DNA of 64,000 nucleotides from Amaranthus tricolor (GCF_026212465.1 NC_080053.1:9160815-9224814), one strand, 5' to 3'. Positions 44,711-57,500 are shown, counted from the first letter of the stretch. The notes: generated from the sequence alone by a model not told the origin. Made by a program: numbers and translations.

Positions 44711-45264
44711 TTTTTCCCTCCTTTTTTTTTTTTATTTTTCTTATCTGTTTCCGCTGCACTTGAGCAAAAGGCATTTCAGTGGTTATCGTAGTATACTCCA
44801 TGGAAGTAATTTTATTTATAAAAATATAACTCGCAACCGGGTCCCGACCTCGAATTTACGGGCACTCGAAAGATAGGACCCGTCGAGGCGGGTCGATGCG
44901 CATACGAACGAATTGTCCGAAAGAGGCGTGCGTCGGTGCGTTCGTGTAAGCGGAAATTGCACCGGGTCCCGTCGGAAGTCCCCGCGGAAGCGCGCCCGGC
45001 ATGGATGGCCTCTTGATTTCCAAGTGTTGCGCGGATTTCTTAAATATTTTGTCGCTTTTTTGTTGCGAGTTCACCTGGCTTTTAAAGCCGGCGGACTCTT
45101 TTGTGAATCGGACAATACCGGGAGGGTGAAAAACGGTATTTGGGAAGGAGAAGGCTCGAAATTGGGGTCTCGGCTGCGAATTTACGAGCTTTGGAATGCT
45201 CTGGTTTTTTTTTTTTTTTTTGGGCGGCATTGCGCATGTAAACAAATTGCTACGGTGAATGAAC

Positions 45265-45383
45265 GGGTGCGATCATACCAGCACTAATGCACCGGATCCC
45301 ATCAGAACTCCGCAGTTAAGCGTGCTTGGGCGAGAGTAGTACTAGGATGGGTGACCTCCTGGGAAGTCCTCGTGTTGCACCCC
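45265..45383 (+). rRNA. 5S rRNA: 5S ribosomal RNA, unit 68
   Basis: Unit 673 bp; T53; M1 G, M2 G, M3 T, M4 CG, M5 GGG; T tracts 12/17; relic 45607-45707. Confidence 0.98.
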
Positions 45384-45937
45384 TTTTTCCCTCCTTTTTT
45401 TTTTTTATTTTTCTTATCTGTTTCCGCTGCACTTGAGCAAAAGGCATTTCAGTGGTTATCGTAGTATACTCCATGGAAGTAATTTTATTTATAAAAATAT
45501 AACTCGCAACCGGGTCCCGACCTCGAATTTACGGGCACTCGAAAGATAGGACCCGTCGAGGCGGGTCGATGCGCATACGAACGAATTGTCCGAAAGAGGC
45601 GTGCGTCGGTGCGTTCGTGTAAGCGGAAATTGCACCGGGTCCCGTCGGAAGTCCCCGCGGAAGCGCGCCCGGCATGGATGGCCTCTTGATTTCCAAGTGT
45701 TGCGCGGTTTTCTTAAATATTTTGTCGCTTTTTTGTTGCGAGTTCACCTGGCTTTTAAAGCCGGCGGACTCTTTTGTGAATCGGACAATACCGGGAGGGT
45801 GAAAAACGGTATTTGGGAAGGAGAAGGCTCGAAATTGGGGTCTCGGCTGCGAATTTACGAGCTTTGGAATGCTCTGGTTTTTTTTTTTTTTTTTGGGCGG
45901 CATTGCGCATGTAAACAAATTGCTACGGTGAATGAAC

Positions 45938-46056
45938 GGGTGCGATCATACCAGCACTAATGCACCGGATCCCATCAGAACTCCGCAGTTAAGCGTGCTT
46001 GGGCGAGAGTAGTACTAGGATGGGTGACCTCCTGGGAAGTCCTCGTGTTGCACCCC
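45938..46056 (+). rRNA. 5S rRNA: 5S ribosomal RNA, unit 69
   Basis: Unit 673 bp; T53; M1 G, M2 G, M3 A, M4 CG, M5 GAC; T tracts 12/17; relic 46280-46380. Confidence 0.98.
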
Positions 46057-46610
46057 TTTTTCCCTCCTTTTTTTTTTTTATTTTTCTTATCTGTTTCCGC
46101 TGCACTTGAGCAAAAGGCATTTCAGTGGTTATCGTAGTATACTCCATGGAAGTAATTTTATTTATAAAAATATAACTCGCAACCGGGTCCCGACCTCGAA
46201 TTTACGGGCACTCGAAAGATAGGACCCGTCGAGGCGGGTCGATGCGCATACGAACGAATTGTCCGAAAGAGGCGTGCGTCGGTGCGTTCGTGTAAGCGGA
46301 AATTGCACCGGGTCCCGTCGGAAGTCCCCGCGGAAGCGCGCCCGGCATGGATGGCCTCTTGATTTCCAAGTGTTGCGCGGATTTCTTAAATATTTTGTCG
46401 CTTTTTTGTTGCGAGTTCACCTGGCTTTTAAAGCCGGCGGACTCTTTTGTGAATCGGACAATACCGGGAGGGTGAAAAACGGTATTTGGGAAGGAGAAGG
46501 CTCGAAATTGGACTCTCGGCTGCGAATTTACGAGCTTTGGAATGCTCTGGTTTTTTTTTTTTTTTTTGGGCGGCATTGCGCATGTAAACAAATTGCTACG
46601 GTGAATGAAC

Positions 46611-46729
46611 GGGTGCGATCATACCAGCACTAATGCACCGGATCCCATCAGAACTCCGCAGTGAAGCGTGCTTGGGCGAGAGTAGTACTAGGATGGGTGA
46701 CCTCCTGGGAAGTCCTCGTGTTGCACCCC
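46611..46729 (+). rRNA. 5S rRNA: 5S ribosomal RNA, unit 70 (G53)
   Basis: Unit 673 bp; G53; M1 G, M2 G, M3 T, M4 CG, M5 GGG; T tracts 11/18; relic 46952-47052. Confidence 0.97.
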
Positions 46730-47283
46730 TTTTTCCCTCCTTTTTTTTTTTATTTTTCTTATCTGTTTCCGCTGCACTTGAGCAAAAGGCATTTCAGTGG
46801 TTATCGTAGTATACTCCATGGAAGTAATTTTATTTATAAAAATATAACTCGCAACCGGGTCCCGACCTCGAATTTACGGGCACTCGAAAGATAGGACCCG
46901 TCGAGGCGGGTCGATGCGCATACGAACGAATTGTCCGAAAGAGGCGTGCGTCGGTGCGTTCGTGTAAGCGGAAATTGCACCGGGTCCCGTCGGAAGTCCC
47001 CGCGGAAGCGCGCCCGGCATGGATGGCCTCTTGATTTCCAAGTGTTGCGCGGTTTTCTTAAATATTTTGTCGCTTTTTTGTTGCGAGTTCACCTGGCTTT
47101 TAAAGCCGGCGGACTCTTTTGTGAATCGGACAATACCGGGAGGGTGAAAAACGGTATTTGGGAAGGAGAAGGCTCGAAATTGGGGTCTCGGCTGCGAATT
47201 TACGAGCTTTGGAATGCTCTGGTTTTTTTTTTTTTTTTTTGGGCGGCATTGCGCATGTAAACAAATTGCTACGGTGAATGAAC

Positions 47284-47402
47284 GGGTGCGATCATACCAG
47301 CACTAATGCACCGGATCCCATCAGAACTCCGCAGTGAAGCGTGCTTGGGCGAGAGTAGTACTAGGATGGGTGACCTCCTGGGAAGTCCTCGTGTTGCACC
47401 CC
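47284..47402 (+). rRNA. 5S rRNA: 5S ribosomal RNA, unit 71 (G53)
   Basis: Unit 673 bp; G53; rare M5 GTG; M1 G, M2 G, M3 T, M4 CG; T tracts 12/17; relic 47626-47726. Confidence 0.97.
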
Positions 47403-47956
47403 TTTTTCCCTCCTTTTTTTTTTTTATTTTTCTTATCTGTTTCCGCTGCACTTGAGCAAAAGGCATTTCAGTGGTTATCGTAGTATACTCCATGGAAGTA
47501 ATTTTATTTATAAAAATATAACTCGCAACCGGGTCCCGACCTCGAATTTACGGGCACTCGAAAGATAGGACCCGTCGAGGCGGGTCGATGCGCATACGAA
47601 CGAATTGTCCGAAAGAGGCGTGCGTCGGTGCGTTCGTGTAAGCGGAAATTGCACCGGGTCCCGTCGGAAGTCCCCGCGGAAGCGCGCCCGGCATGGATGG
47701 CCTCTTGATTTCCAAGTGTTGCGCGGTTTTCTTAAATATTTTGTCGCTTTTTTGTTGCGAGTTCACCTGGCTTTTAAAGCCGGCGGACTCTTTTGTGAAT
47801 CGGACAATACCGGGAGGGTGAAAAACGGTATTTGGGAAGGAGAAGGCTCGAAATTGGTGTCTCGGCTGCGAATTTACGAGCTTTGGAATGCTCTGGTTTT
47901 TTTTTTTTTTTTTGGGCGGCATTGCGCATGTAAACAAATTGCTACGGTGAATGAAC

Positions 47957-48075
47957 GGGTGCGATCATACCAGCACTAATGCACCGGATCCCATCAGAAC
48001 TCCGCAGTTAAGCGTGCTTGGGCGAGAGTAGTACTAGGATGGGTGACCTCCTGGGAAGTCCTCGTGTTGCACCCC
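47957..48075 (+). rRNA. 5S rRNA: 5S ribosomal RNA, unit 72
   Basis: Unit 673 bp; T53; M1 G, M2 G, M3 T, M4 CG, M5 GGG; T tracts 12/17; relic 48299-48399. Confidence 0.98.
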
Positions 48076-48629
48076 TTTTTCCCTCCTTTTTTTTTTTTAT
48101 TTTTCTTATCTGTTTCCGCTGCACTTGAGCAAAAGGCATTTCAGTGGTTATCGTAGTATACTCCATGGAAGTAATTTTATTTATAAAAATATAACTCGCA
48201 ACCGGGTCCCGACCTCGAATTTACGGGCACTCGAAAGATAGGACCCGTCGAGGCGGGTCGATGCGCATACGAACGAATTGTCCGAAAGAGGCGTGCGTCG
48301 GTGCGTTCGTGTAAGCGGAAATTGCACCGGGTCCCGTCGGAAGTCCCCGCGGAAGCGCGCCCGGCATGGATGGCCTCTTGATTTCCAAGTGTTGCGCGGT
48401 TTTCTTAAATATTTTGTCGCTTTTTTGTTGCGAGTTCACCTGGCTTTTAAAGCCGGCGGACTCTTTTGTGAATCGGACAATACCGGGAGGGTGAAAAACG
48501 GTATTTGGGAAGGAGAAGGCTCGAAATTGGGGTCTCGGCTGCGAATTTACGAGCTTTGGAATGCTCTGGTTTTTTTTTTTTTTTTTGGGCGGCATTGCGC
48601 ATGTAAACAAATTGCTACGGTGAATGAAC

Positions 48630-48748
48630 GGGTGCGATCATACCAGCACTAATGCACCGGATCCCATCAGAACTCCGCAGTTAAGCGTGCTTGGGCGAGA
48701 GTAGTACTAGGATGGGTGACCTCCTGGGAAGTCCTCGTGTTGCACCCC
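48630..48748 (+). rRNA. 5S rRNA: 5S ribosomal RNA, unit 73
   Basis: Unit 673 bp; T53; M1 G, M2 G, M3 A, M4 CG, M5 GAC; T tracts 12/17; relic 48972-49072. Confidence 0.98.
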
Positions 48749-49302
48749 TTTTTCCCTCCTTTTTTTTTTTTATTTTTCTTATCTGTTTCCGCTGCACTTG
48801 AGCAAAAGGCATTTCAGTGGTTATCGTAGTATACTCCATGGAAGTAATTTTATTTATAAAAATATAACTCGCAACCGGGTCCCGACCTCGAATTTACGGG
48901 CACTCGAAAGATAGGACCCGTCGAGGCGGGTCGATGCGCATACGAACGAATTGTCCGAAAGAGGCGTGCGTCGGTGCGTTCGTGTAAGCGGAAATTGCAC
49001 CGGGTCCCGTCGGAAGTCCCCGCGGAAGCGCGCCCGGCATGGATGGCCTCTTGATTTCCAAGTGTTGCGCGGATTTCTTAAATATTTTGTCGCTTTTTTG
49101 TTGCGAGTTCACCTGGCTTTTAAAGCCGGCGGACTCTTTTGTGAATCGGACAATACCGGGAGGGTGAAAAACGGTATTTGGGAAGGAGAAGGCTCGAAAT
49201 TGGACTCTCGGCTGCGAATTTACGAGCTTTGGAATGCTCTGGTTTTTTTTTTTTTTTTTGGGCGGCATTGCGCATGTAAACAAATTGCTACGGTGAATGA
49301 AC

Positions 49303-49421
49303 GGGTGCGATCATACCAGCACTAATGCACCGGATCCCATCAGAACTCCGCAGTGAAGCGTGCTTGGGCGAGAGTAGTACTAGGATGGGTGACCTCCTGG
49401 GAAGTCCTCGTGTTGCACCCC
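49303..49421 (+). rRNA. 5S rRNA: 5S ribosomal RNA, unit 74 (G53)
   Basis: Unit 674 bp; G53; M1 G, M2 G, M3 T, M4 CG, M5 GGG; T tracts 12/18; relic 49645-49745. Confidence 0.97.
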
Positions 49422-49976
49422 TTTTTCCCTCCTTTTTTTTTTTTATTTTTCTTATCTGTTTCCGCTGCACTTGAGCAAAAGGCATTTCAGTGGTTATCGT
49501 AGTATACTCCATGGAAGTAATTTTATTTATAAAAATATAACTCGCAACCGGGTCCCGACCTCGAATTTACGGGCACTCGAAAGATAGGACCCGTCGAGGC
49601 GGGTCGATGCGCATACGAACGAATTGTCCGAAAGAGGCGTGCGTCGGTGCGTTCGTGTAAGCGGAAATTGCACCGGGTCCCGTCGGAAGTCCCCGCGGAA
49701 GCGCGCCCGGCATGGATGGCCTCTTGATTTCCAAGTGTTGCGCGGTTTTCTTAAATATTTTGTCGCTTTTTTGTTGCGAGTTCACCTGGCTTTTAAAGCC
49801 GGCGGACTCTTTTGTGAATCGGACAATACCGGGAGGGTGAAAAACGGTATTTGGGAAGGAGAAGGCTCGAAATTGGGGTCTCGGCTGCGAATTTACGAGC
49901 TTTGGAATGCTCTGGTTTTTTTTTTTTTTTTTTGGGCGGCATTGCGCATGTAAACAAATTGCTACGGTGAATGAAC

Positions 49977-50095
49977 GGGTGCGATCATACCAGCACTAAT
50001 GCACCGGATCCCATCAGAACTCCGCAGTGAAGCGTGCTTGGGCGAGAGTAGTACTAGGATGGGTGACCTCCTGGGAAGTCCTCGTGTTGCACCCC
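49977..50095 (+). rRNA. 5S rRNA: 5S ribosomal RNA, unit 75 (G53)
   Basis: Unit 673 bp; G53; M1 G, M2 G, M3 T, M4 CG, M5 GGG; T tracts 12/17; relic 50319-50419. Confidence 0.97.
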
Positions 50096-50649
50096 TTTTT
50101 CCCTCCTTTTTTTTTTTTATTTTTCTTATCTGTTTCCGCTGCACTTGAGCAAAAGGCATTTCAGTGGTTATCGTAGTATACTCCATGGAAGTAATTTTAT
50201 TTATAAAAATATAACTCGCAACCGGGTCCCGACCTCGAATTTACGGGCACTCGAAAGATAGGACCCGTCGAGGCGGGTCGATGCGCATACGAACGAATTG
50301 TCCGAAAGAGGCGTGCGTCGGTGCGTTCGTGTAAGCGGAAATTGCACCGGGTCCCGTCGGAAGTCCCCGCGGAAGCGCGCCCGGCATGGATGGCCTCTTG
50401 ATTTCCAAGTGTTGCGCGGTTTTCTTAAATATTTTGTCGCTTTTTTGTTGCGAGTTCACCTGGCTTTTAAAGCCGGCGGACTCTTTTGTGAATCGGACAA
50501 TACCGGGAGGGTGAAAAACGGTATTTGGGAAGGAGAAGGCTCGAAATTGGGGTCTCGGCTGCGAATTTACGAGCTTTGGAATGCTCTGGTTTTTTTTTTT
50601 TTTTTTGGGCGGCATTGCGCATGTAAACAAATTGCTACGGTGAATGAAC

Positions 50650-50768
50650 GGGTGCGATCATACCAGCACTAATGCACCGGATCCCATCAGAACTCCGCAG
50701 TTAAGCGTGCTTGGGCGAGAGTAGTACTAGGATGGGTGACCTCCTGGGAAGTCCTCGTGTTGCACCCC
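50650..50768 (+). rRNA. 5S rRNA: 5S ribosomal RNA, unit 76
   Basis: Unit 674 bp; T53; M1 G, M2 G, M3 A, M4 CG, M5 GAC; T tracts 12/18; relic 50992-51092. Confidence 0.98.
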
Positions 50769-51323
50769 TTTTTCCCTCCTTTTTTTTTTTTATTTTTCTT
50801 ATCTGTTTCCGCTGCACTTGAGCAAAAGGCATTTCAGTGGTTATCGTAGTATACTCCATGGAAGTAATTTTATTTATAAAAATATAACTCGCAACCGGGT
50901 CCCGACCTCGAATTTACGGGCACTCGAAAGATAGGACCCGTCGAGGCGGGTCGATGCGCATACGAACGAATTGTCCGAAAGAGGCGTGCGTCGGTGCGTT
51001 CGTGTAAGCGGAAATTGCACCGGGTCCCGTCGGAAGTCCCCGCGGAAGCGCGCCCGGCATGGATGGCCTCTTGATTTCCAAGTGTTGCGCGGATTTCTTA
51101 AATATTTTGTCGCTTTTTTGTTGCGAGTTCACCTGGCTTTTAAAGCCGGCGGACTCTTTTGTGAATCGGACAATACCGGGAGGGTGAAAAACGGTATTTG
51201 GGAAGGAGAAGGCTCGAAATTGGACTCTCGGCTGCGAATTTACGAGCTTTGGAATGCTCTGGTTTTTTTTTTTTTTTTTTGGGCGGCATTGCGCATGTAA
51301 ACAAATTGCTACGGTGAATGAAC

Positions 51324-51442
51324 GGGTGCGATCATACCAGCACTAATGCACCGGATCCCATCAGAACTCCGCAGTGAAGCGTGCTTGGGCGAGAGTAGTA
51401 CTAGGATGGGTGACCTCCTGGGAAGTCCTCGTGTTGCACCCC
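51324..51442 (+). rRNA. 5S rRNA: 5S ribosomal RNA, unit 77 (G53)
   Basis: Unit 673 bp; G53; M1 G, M2 G, M3 T, M4 CG, M5 GGG; T tracts 12/17; relic 51666-51766. Confidence 0.97.
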
Positions 51443-51996
51443 TTTTTCCCTCCTTTTTTTTTTTTATTTTTCTTATCTGTTTCCGCTGCACTTGAGCAAA
51501 AGGCATTTCAGTGGTTATCGTAGTATACTCCATGGAAGTAATTTTATTTATAAAAATATAACTCGCAACCGGGTCCCGACCTCGAATTTACGGGCACTCG
51601 AAAGATAGGACCCGTCGAGGCGGGTCGATGCGCATACGAACGAATTGTCCGAAAGAGGCGTGCGTCGGTGCGTTCGTGTAAGCGGAAATTGCACCGGGTC
51701 CCGTCGGAAGTCCCCGCGGAAGCGCGCCCGGCATGGATGGCCTCTTGATTTCCAAGTGTTGCGCGGTTTTCTTAAATATTTTGTCGCTTTTTTGTTGCGA
51801 GTTCACCTGGCTTTTAAAGCCGGCGGACTCTTTTGTGAATCGGACAATACCGGGAGGGTGAAAAACGGTATTTGGGAAGGAGAAGGCTCGAAATTGGGGT
51901 CTCGGCTGCGAATTTACGAGCTTTGGAATGCTCTGGTTTTTTTTTTTTTTTTTGGGCGGCATTGCGCATGTAAACAAATTGCTACGGTGAATGAAC

Positions 51997-52115
51997 GGGT
52001 GCGATCATACCAGCACTAATGCACCGGATCCCATCAGAACTCCGCAGTGAAGCGTGCTTGGGCGAGAGTAGTACTAGGATGGGTGACCTCCTGGGAAGTC
52101 CTCGTGTTGCACCCC
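51997..52115 (+). rRNA. 5S rRNA: 5S ribosomal RNA, unit 78 (G53)
   Basis: Unit 673 bp; G53; rare M5 GTG; M1 G, M2 G, M3 T, M4 CG; T tracts 12/17; relic 52339-52439. Same class as unit 71, 4713 bp to the left. Confidence 0.97.
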
Positions 52116-52669
52116 TTTTTCCCTCCTTTTTTTTTTTTATTTTTCTTATCTGTTTCCGCTGCACTTGAGCAAAAGGCATTTCAGTGGTTATCGTAGTATA
52201 CTCCATGGAAGTAATTTTATTTATAAAAATATAACTCGCAACCGGGTCCCGACCTCGAATTTACGGGCACTCGAAAGATAGGACCCGTCGAGGCGGGTCG
52301 ATGCGCATACGAACGAATTGTCCGAAAGAGGCGTGCGTCGGTGCGTTCGTGTAAGCGGAAATTGCACCGGGTCCCGTCGGAAGTCCCCGCGGAAGCGCGC
52401 CCGGCATGGATGGCCTCTTGATTTCCAAGTGTTGCGCGGTTTTCTTAAATATTTTGTCGCTTTTTTGTTGCGAGTTCACCTGGCTTTTAAAGCCGGCGGA
52501 CTCTTTTGTGAATCGGACAATACCGGGAGGGTGAAAAACGGTATTTGGGAAGGAGAAGGCTCGAAATTGGTGTCTCGGCTGCGAATTTACGAGCTTTGGA
52601 ATGCTCTGGTTTTTTTTTTTTTTTTTGGGCGGCATTGCGCATGTAAACAAATTGCTACGGTGAATGAAC

Positions 52670-52788
52670 GGGTGCGATCATACCAGCACTAATGCACCGG
52701 ATCCCATCAGAACTCCGCAGTTAAGCGTGCTTGGGCGAGAGTAGTACTAGGATGGGTGACCTCCTGGGAAGTCCTCGTGTTGCACCCC
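52670..52788 (+). rRNA. 5S rRNA: 5S ribosomal RNA, unit 79
   Basis: Unit 674 bp; T53; M1 G, M2 G, M3 T, M4 CG, M5 GGG; T tracts 12/18; relic 53012-53112. Confidence 0.98.
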
Positions 52789-53343
52789 TTTTTCCCTCCT
52801 TTTTTTTTTTTATTTTTCTTATCTGTTTCCGCTGCACTTGAGCAAAAGGCATTTCAGTGGTTATCGTAGTATACTCCATGGAAGTAATTTTATTTATAAA
52901 AATATAACTCGCAACCGGGTCCCGACCTCGAATTTACGGGCACTCGAAAGATAGGACCCGTCGAGGCGGGTCGATGCGCATACGAACGAATTGTCCGAAA
53001 GAGGCGTGCGTCGGTGCGTTCGTGTAAGCGGAAATTGCACCGGGTCCCGTCGGAAGTCCCCGCGGAAGCGCGCCCGGCATGGATGGCCTCTTGATTTCCA
53101 AGTGTTGCGCGGTTTTCTTAAATATTTTGTCGCTTTTTTGTTGCGAGTTCACCTGGCTTTTAAAGCCGGCGGACTCTTTTGTGAATCGGACAATACCGGG
53201 AGGGTGAAAAACGGTATTTGGGAAGGAGAAGGCTCGAAATTGGGGTCTCGGCTGCGAATTTACGAGCTTTGGAATGCTCTGGTTTTTTTTTTTTTTTTTT
53301 GGGCGGCATTGCGCATGTAAACAAATTGCTACGGTGAATGAAC

Positions 53344-53462
53344 GGGTGCGATCATACCAGCACTAATGCACCGGATCCCATCAGAACTCCGCAGTTAAGC
53401 GTGCTTGGGCGAGAGTAGTACTAGGATGGGTGACCTCCTGGGAAGTCCTCGTGTTGCACCCC
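53344..53462 (+). rRNA. 5S rRNA: 5S ribosomal RNA, unit 80
   Basis: Unit 673 bp; T53; M1 G, M2 G, M3 A, M4 CG, M5 GAC; T tracts 12/17; relic 53686-53786. Confidence 0.98.
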
Positions 53463-54016
53463 TTTTTCCCTCCTTTTTTTTTTTTATTTTTCTTATCTGT
53501 TTCCGCTGCACTTGAGCAAAAGGCATTTCAGTGGTTATCGTAGTATACTCCATGGAAGTAATTTTATTTATAAAAATATAACTCGCAACCGGGTCCCGAC
53601 CTCGAATTTACGGGCACTCGAAAGATAGGACCCGTCGAGGCGGGTCGATGCGCATACGAACGAATTGTCCGAAAGAGGCGTGCGTCGGTGCGTTCGTGTA
53701 AGCGGAAATTGCACCGGGTCCCGTCGGAAGTCCCCGCGGAAGCGCGCCCGGCATGGATGGCCTCTTGATTTCCAAGTGTTGCGCGGATTTCTTAAATATT
53801 TTGTCGCTTTTTTGTTGCGAGTTCACCTGGCTTTTAAAGCCGGCGGACTCTTTTGTGAATCGGACAATACCGGGAGGGTGAAAAACGGTATTTGGGAAGG
53901 AGAAGGCTCGAAATTGGACTCTCGGCTGCGAATTTACGAGCTTTGGAATGCTCTGGTTTTTTTTTTTTTTTTTGGGCGGCATTGCGCATGTAAACAAATT
54001 GCTACGGTGAATGAAC

Positions 54017-54135
54017 GGGTGCGATCATACCAGCACTAATGCACCGGATCCCATCAGAACTCCGCAGTGAAGCGTGCTTGGGCGAGAGTAGTACTAGGAT
54101 GGGTGACCTCCTGGGAAGTCCTCGTGTTGCACCCC
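54017..54135 (+). rRNA. 5S rRNA: 5S ribosomal RNA, unit 81 (G53)
   Basis: Unit 673 bp; G53; M1 G, M2 G, M3 A, M4 CG, M5 GGG; T tracts 12/17; relic 54359-54459. Confidence 0.97.
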
Positions 54136-54689
54136 TTTTTCCCTCCTTTTTTTTTTTTATTTTTCTTATCTGTTTCCGCTGCACTTGAGCAAAAGGCATT
54201 TCAGTGGTTATCGTAGTATACTCCATGGAAGTAATTTTATTTATAAAAATATAACTCGCAACCGGGTCCCGACCTCGAATTTACGGGCACTCGAAAGATA
54301 GGACCCGTCGAGGCGGGTCGATGCGCATACGAACGAATTGTCCGAAAGAGGCGTGCGTCGGTGCGTTCGTGTAAGCGGAAATTGCACCGGGTCCCGTCGG
54401 AAGTCCCCGCGGAAGCGCGCCCGGCATGGATGGCCTCTTGATTTCCAAGTGTTGCGCGGATTTCTTAAATATTTTGTCGCTTTTTTGTTGCGAGTTCACC
54501 TGGCTTTTAAAGCCGGCGGACTCTTTTGTGAATCGGACAATACCGGGAGGGTGAAAAACGGTATTTGGGAAGGAGAAGGCTCGAAATTGGGGTCTCGGCT
54601 GCGAATTTACGAGCTTTGGAATGCTCTGGTTTTTTTTTTTTTTTTTGGGCGGCATTGCGCATGTAAACAAATTGCTACGGTGAATGAAC

Positions 54690-54808
54690 GGGTGCGATCA
54701 TACCAGCACTAATGCACCGGATCCCATCAGAACTCCGCAGTTAAGCGTGCTTGGGCGAGAGTAGTACTAGGATGGGTGACCTCCTGGGAAGTCCTCGTGT
54801 TGCACCCC
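54690..54808 (+). rRNA. 5S rRNA: 5S ribosomal RNA, unit 82
   Basis: Unit 673 bp; T53; M1 G, M2 G, M3 T, M4 CG, M5 GGG; T tracts 12/17; relic 55032-55132. Confidence 0.98.
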
Positions 54809-55362
54809 TTTTTCCCTCCTTTTTTTTTTTTATTTTTCTTATCTGTTTCCGCTGCACTTGAGCAAAAGGCATTTCAGTGGTTATCGTAGTATACTCCATG
54901 GAAGTAATTTTATTTATAAAAATATAACTCGCAACCGGGTCCCGACCTCGAATTTACGGGCACTCGAAAGATAGGACCCGTCGAGGCGGGTCGATGCGCA
55001 TACGAACGAATTGTCCGAAAGAGGCGTGCGTCGGTGCGTTCGTGTAAGCGGAAATTGCACCGGGTCCCGTCGGAAGTCCCCGCGGAAGCGCGCCCGGCAT
55101 GGATGGCCTCTTGATTTCCAAGTGTTGCGCGGTTTTCTTAAATATTTTGTCGCTTTTTTGTTGCGAGTTCACCTGGCTTTTAAAGCCGGCGGACTCTTTT
55201 GTGAATCGGACAATACCGGGAGGGTGAAAAACGGTATTTGGGAAGGAGAAGGCTCGAAATTGGGGTCTCGGCTGCGAATTTACGAGCTTTGGAATGCTCT
55301 GGTTTTTTTTTTTTTTTTTGGGCGGCATTGCGCATGTAAACAAATTGCTACGGTGAATGAAC

Positions 55363-55481
55363 GGGTGCGATCATACCAGCACTAATGCACCGGATCCCAT
55401 CAGAACTCCGCAGTTAAGCGTGCTTGGGCGAGAGTAGTACTAGGATGGGTGACCTCCTGGGAAGTCCTCGTGTTGCACCCC
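55363..55481 (+). rRNA. 5S rRNA: 5S ribosomal RNA, unit 83
   Basis: Unit 672 bp; T53; M1 G, M2 G, M3 A, M4 CG, M5 GAC; T tracts 11/17; relic 55704-55804. Private T to G at 55820. Confidence 0.98.
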
Positions 55482-56034
55482 TTTTTCCCTCCTTTTTTTT
55501 TTTATTTTTCTTATCTGTTTCCGCTGCACTTGAGCAAAAGGCATTTCAGTGGTTATCGTAGTATACTCCATGGAAGTAATTTTATTTATAAAAATATAAC
55601 TCGCAACCGGGTCCCGACCTCGAATTTACGGGCACTCGAAAGATAGGACCCGTCGAGGCGGGTCGATGCGCATACGAACGAATTGTCCGAAAGAGGCGTG
55701 CGTCGGTGCGTTCGTGTAAGCGGAAATTGCACCGGGTCCCGTCGGAAGTCCCCGCGGAAGCGCGCCCGGCATGGATGGCCTCTTGATTTCCAAGTGTTGC
55801 GCGGATTTCTTAAATATTTGGTCGCTTTTTTGTTGCGAGTTCACCTGGCTTTTAAAGCCGGCGGACTCTTTTGTGAATCGGACAATACCGGGAGGGTGAA
55901 AAACGGTATTTGGGAAGGAGAAGGCTCGAAATTGGACTCTCGGCTGCGAATTTACGAGCTTTGGAATGCTCTGGTTTTTTTTTTTTTTTTTGGGCGGCAT
56001 TGCGCATGTAAACAAATTGCTACGGTGAATGAAC

Positions 56035-56153
56035 GGGTGCGATCATACCAGCACTAATGCACCGGATCCCATCAGAACTCCGCAGTTAAGCGTGCTTGGG
56101 CGAGAGTAGTACTAGGATGGGTGACCTCCTGGGAAGTCCTCGTGTTGCACCCC
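56035..56153 (+). rRNA. 5S rRNA: 5S ribosomal RNA, unit 84
   Basis: Unit 674 bp; T53; M1 G, M2 G, M3 A, M4 CG, M5 GGG; T tracts 12/18; relic 56377-56477. From unit 30 on, the only gene after a GAC spacer that is not G53. Confidence 0.98.
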
Positions 56154-56708
56154 TTTTTCCCTCCTTTTTTTTTTTTATTTTTCTTATCTGTTTCCGCTGC
56201 ACTTGAGCAAAAGGCATTTCAGTGGTTATCGTAGTATACTCCATGGAAGTAATTTTATTTATAAAAATATAACTCGCAACCGGGTCCCGACCTCGAATTT
56301 ACGGGCACTCGAAAGATAGGACCCGTCGAGGCGGGTCGATGCGCATACGAACGAATTGTCCGAAAGAGGCGTGCGTCGGTGCGTTCGTGTAAGCGGAAAT
56401 TGCACCGGGTCCCGTCGGAAGTCCCCGCGGAAGCGCGCCCGGCATGGATGGCCTCTTGATTTCCAAGTGTTGCGCGGATTTCTTAAATATTTTGTCGCTT
56501 TTTTGTTGCGAGTTCACCTGGCTTTTAAAGCCGGCGGACTCTTTTGTGAATCGGACAATACCGGGAGGGTGAAAAACGGTATTTGGGAAGGAGAAGGCTC
56601 GAAATTGGGGTCTCGGCTGCGAATTTACGAGCTTTGGAATGCTCTGGTTTTTTTTTTTTTTTTTTGGGCGGCATTGCGCATGTAAACAAATTGCTACGGT
56701 GAATGAAC

Positions 56709-56827
56709 GGGTGCGATCATACCAGCACTAATGCACCGGATCCCATCAGAACTCCGCAGTGAAGCGTGCTTGGGCGAGAGTAGTACTAGGATGGGTGACC
56801 TCCTGGGAAGTCCTCGTGTTGCACCCC
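56709..56827 (+). rRNA. 5S rRNA: 5S ribosomal RNA, unit 85 (G53)
   Basis: Unit 673 bp; G53; M1 G, M2 G, M3 T, M4 CG, M5 GGG; T tracts 12/17; relic 57051-57151. Confidence 0.97.
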
Positions 56828-57381
56828 TTTTTCCCTCCTTTTTTTTTTTTATTTTTCTTATCTGTTTCCGCTGCACTTGAGCAAAAGGCATTTCAGTGGT
56901 TATCGTAGTATACTCCATGGAAGTAATTTTATTTATAAAAATATAACTCGCAACCGGGTCCCGACCTCGAATTTACGGGCACTCGAAAGATAGGACCCGT
57001 CGAGGCGGGTCGATGCGCATACGAACGAATTGTCCGAAAGAGGCGTGCGTCGGTGCGTTCGTGTAAGCGGAAATTGCACCGGGTCCCGTCGGAAGTCCCC
57101 GCGGAAGCGCGCCCGGCATGGATGGCCTCTTGATTTCCAAGTGTTGCGCGGTTTTCTTAAATATTTTGTCGCTTTTTTGTTGCGAGTTCACCTGGCTTTT
57201 AAAGCCGGCGGACTCTTTTGTGAATCGGACAATACCGGGAGGGTGAAAAACGGTATTTGGGAAGGAGAAGGCTCGAAATTGGGGTCTCGGCTGCGAATTT
57301 ACGAGCTTTGGAATGCTCTGGTTTTTTTTTTTTTTTTTGGGCGGCATTGCGCATGTAAACAAATTGCTACGGTGAATGAAC

Positions 57382-57500
57382 GGGTGCGATCATACCAGCA
57401 CTAATGCACCGGATCCCATCAGAACTCCGCAGTTAAGCGTGCTTGGGCGAGAGTAGTACTAGGATGGGTGACCTCCTGGGAAGTCCTCGTGTTGCACCCC
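57382..57500 (+). rRNA. 5S rRNA: 5S ribosomal RNA, unit 86
   Basis: Unit 673 bp; T53; M1 G, M2 G, M3 A, M4 CG, M5 GAC; T tracts 12/17; relic 57724-57824. Confidence 0.98.

Larger units (their letters stand above)
45938..54016 (+). repeat. Seven-unit higher-order pattern marked by GTG units
   Basis: Unit classes 69-73 (GAC; G53; G53 with GTG; plain T53; GAC) recur in the same order at units 76-80. The two GTG genes, at 47284 and 51997, are 4713 bp apart. A third GTG unit at 58055 starts a similar run ending at unit 93. Confidence 0.65.
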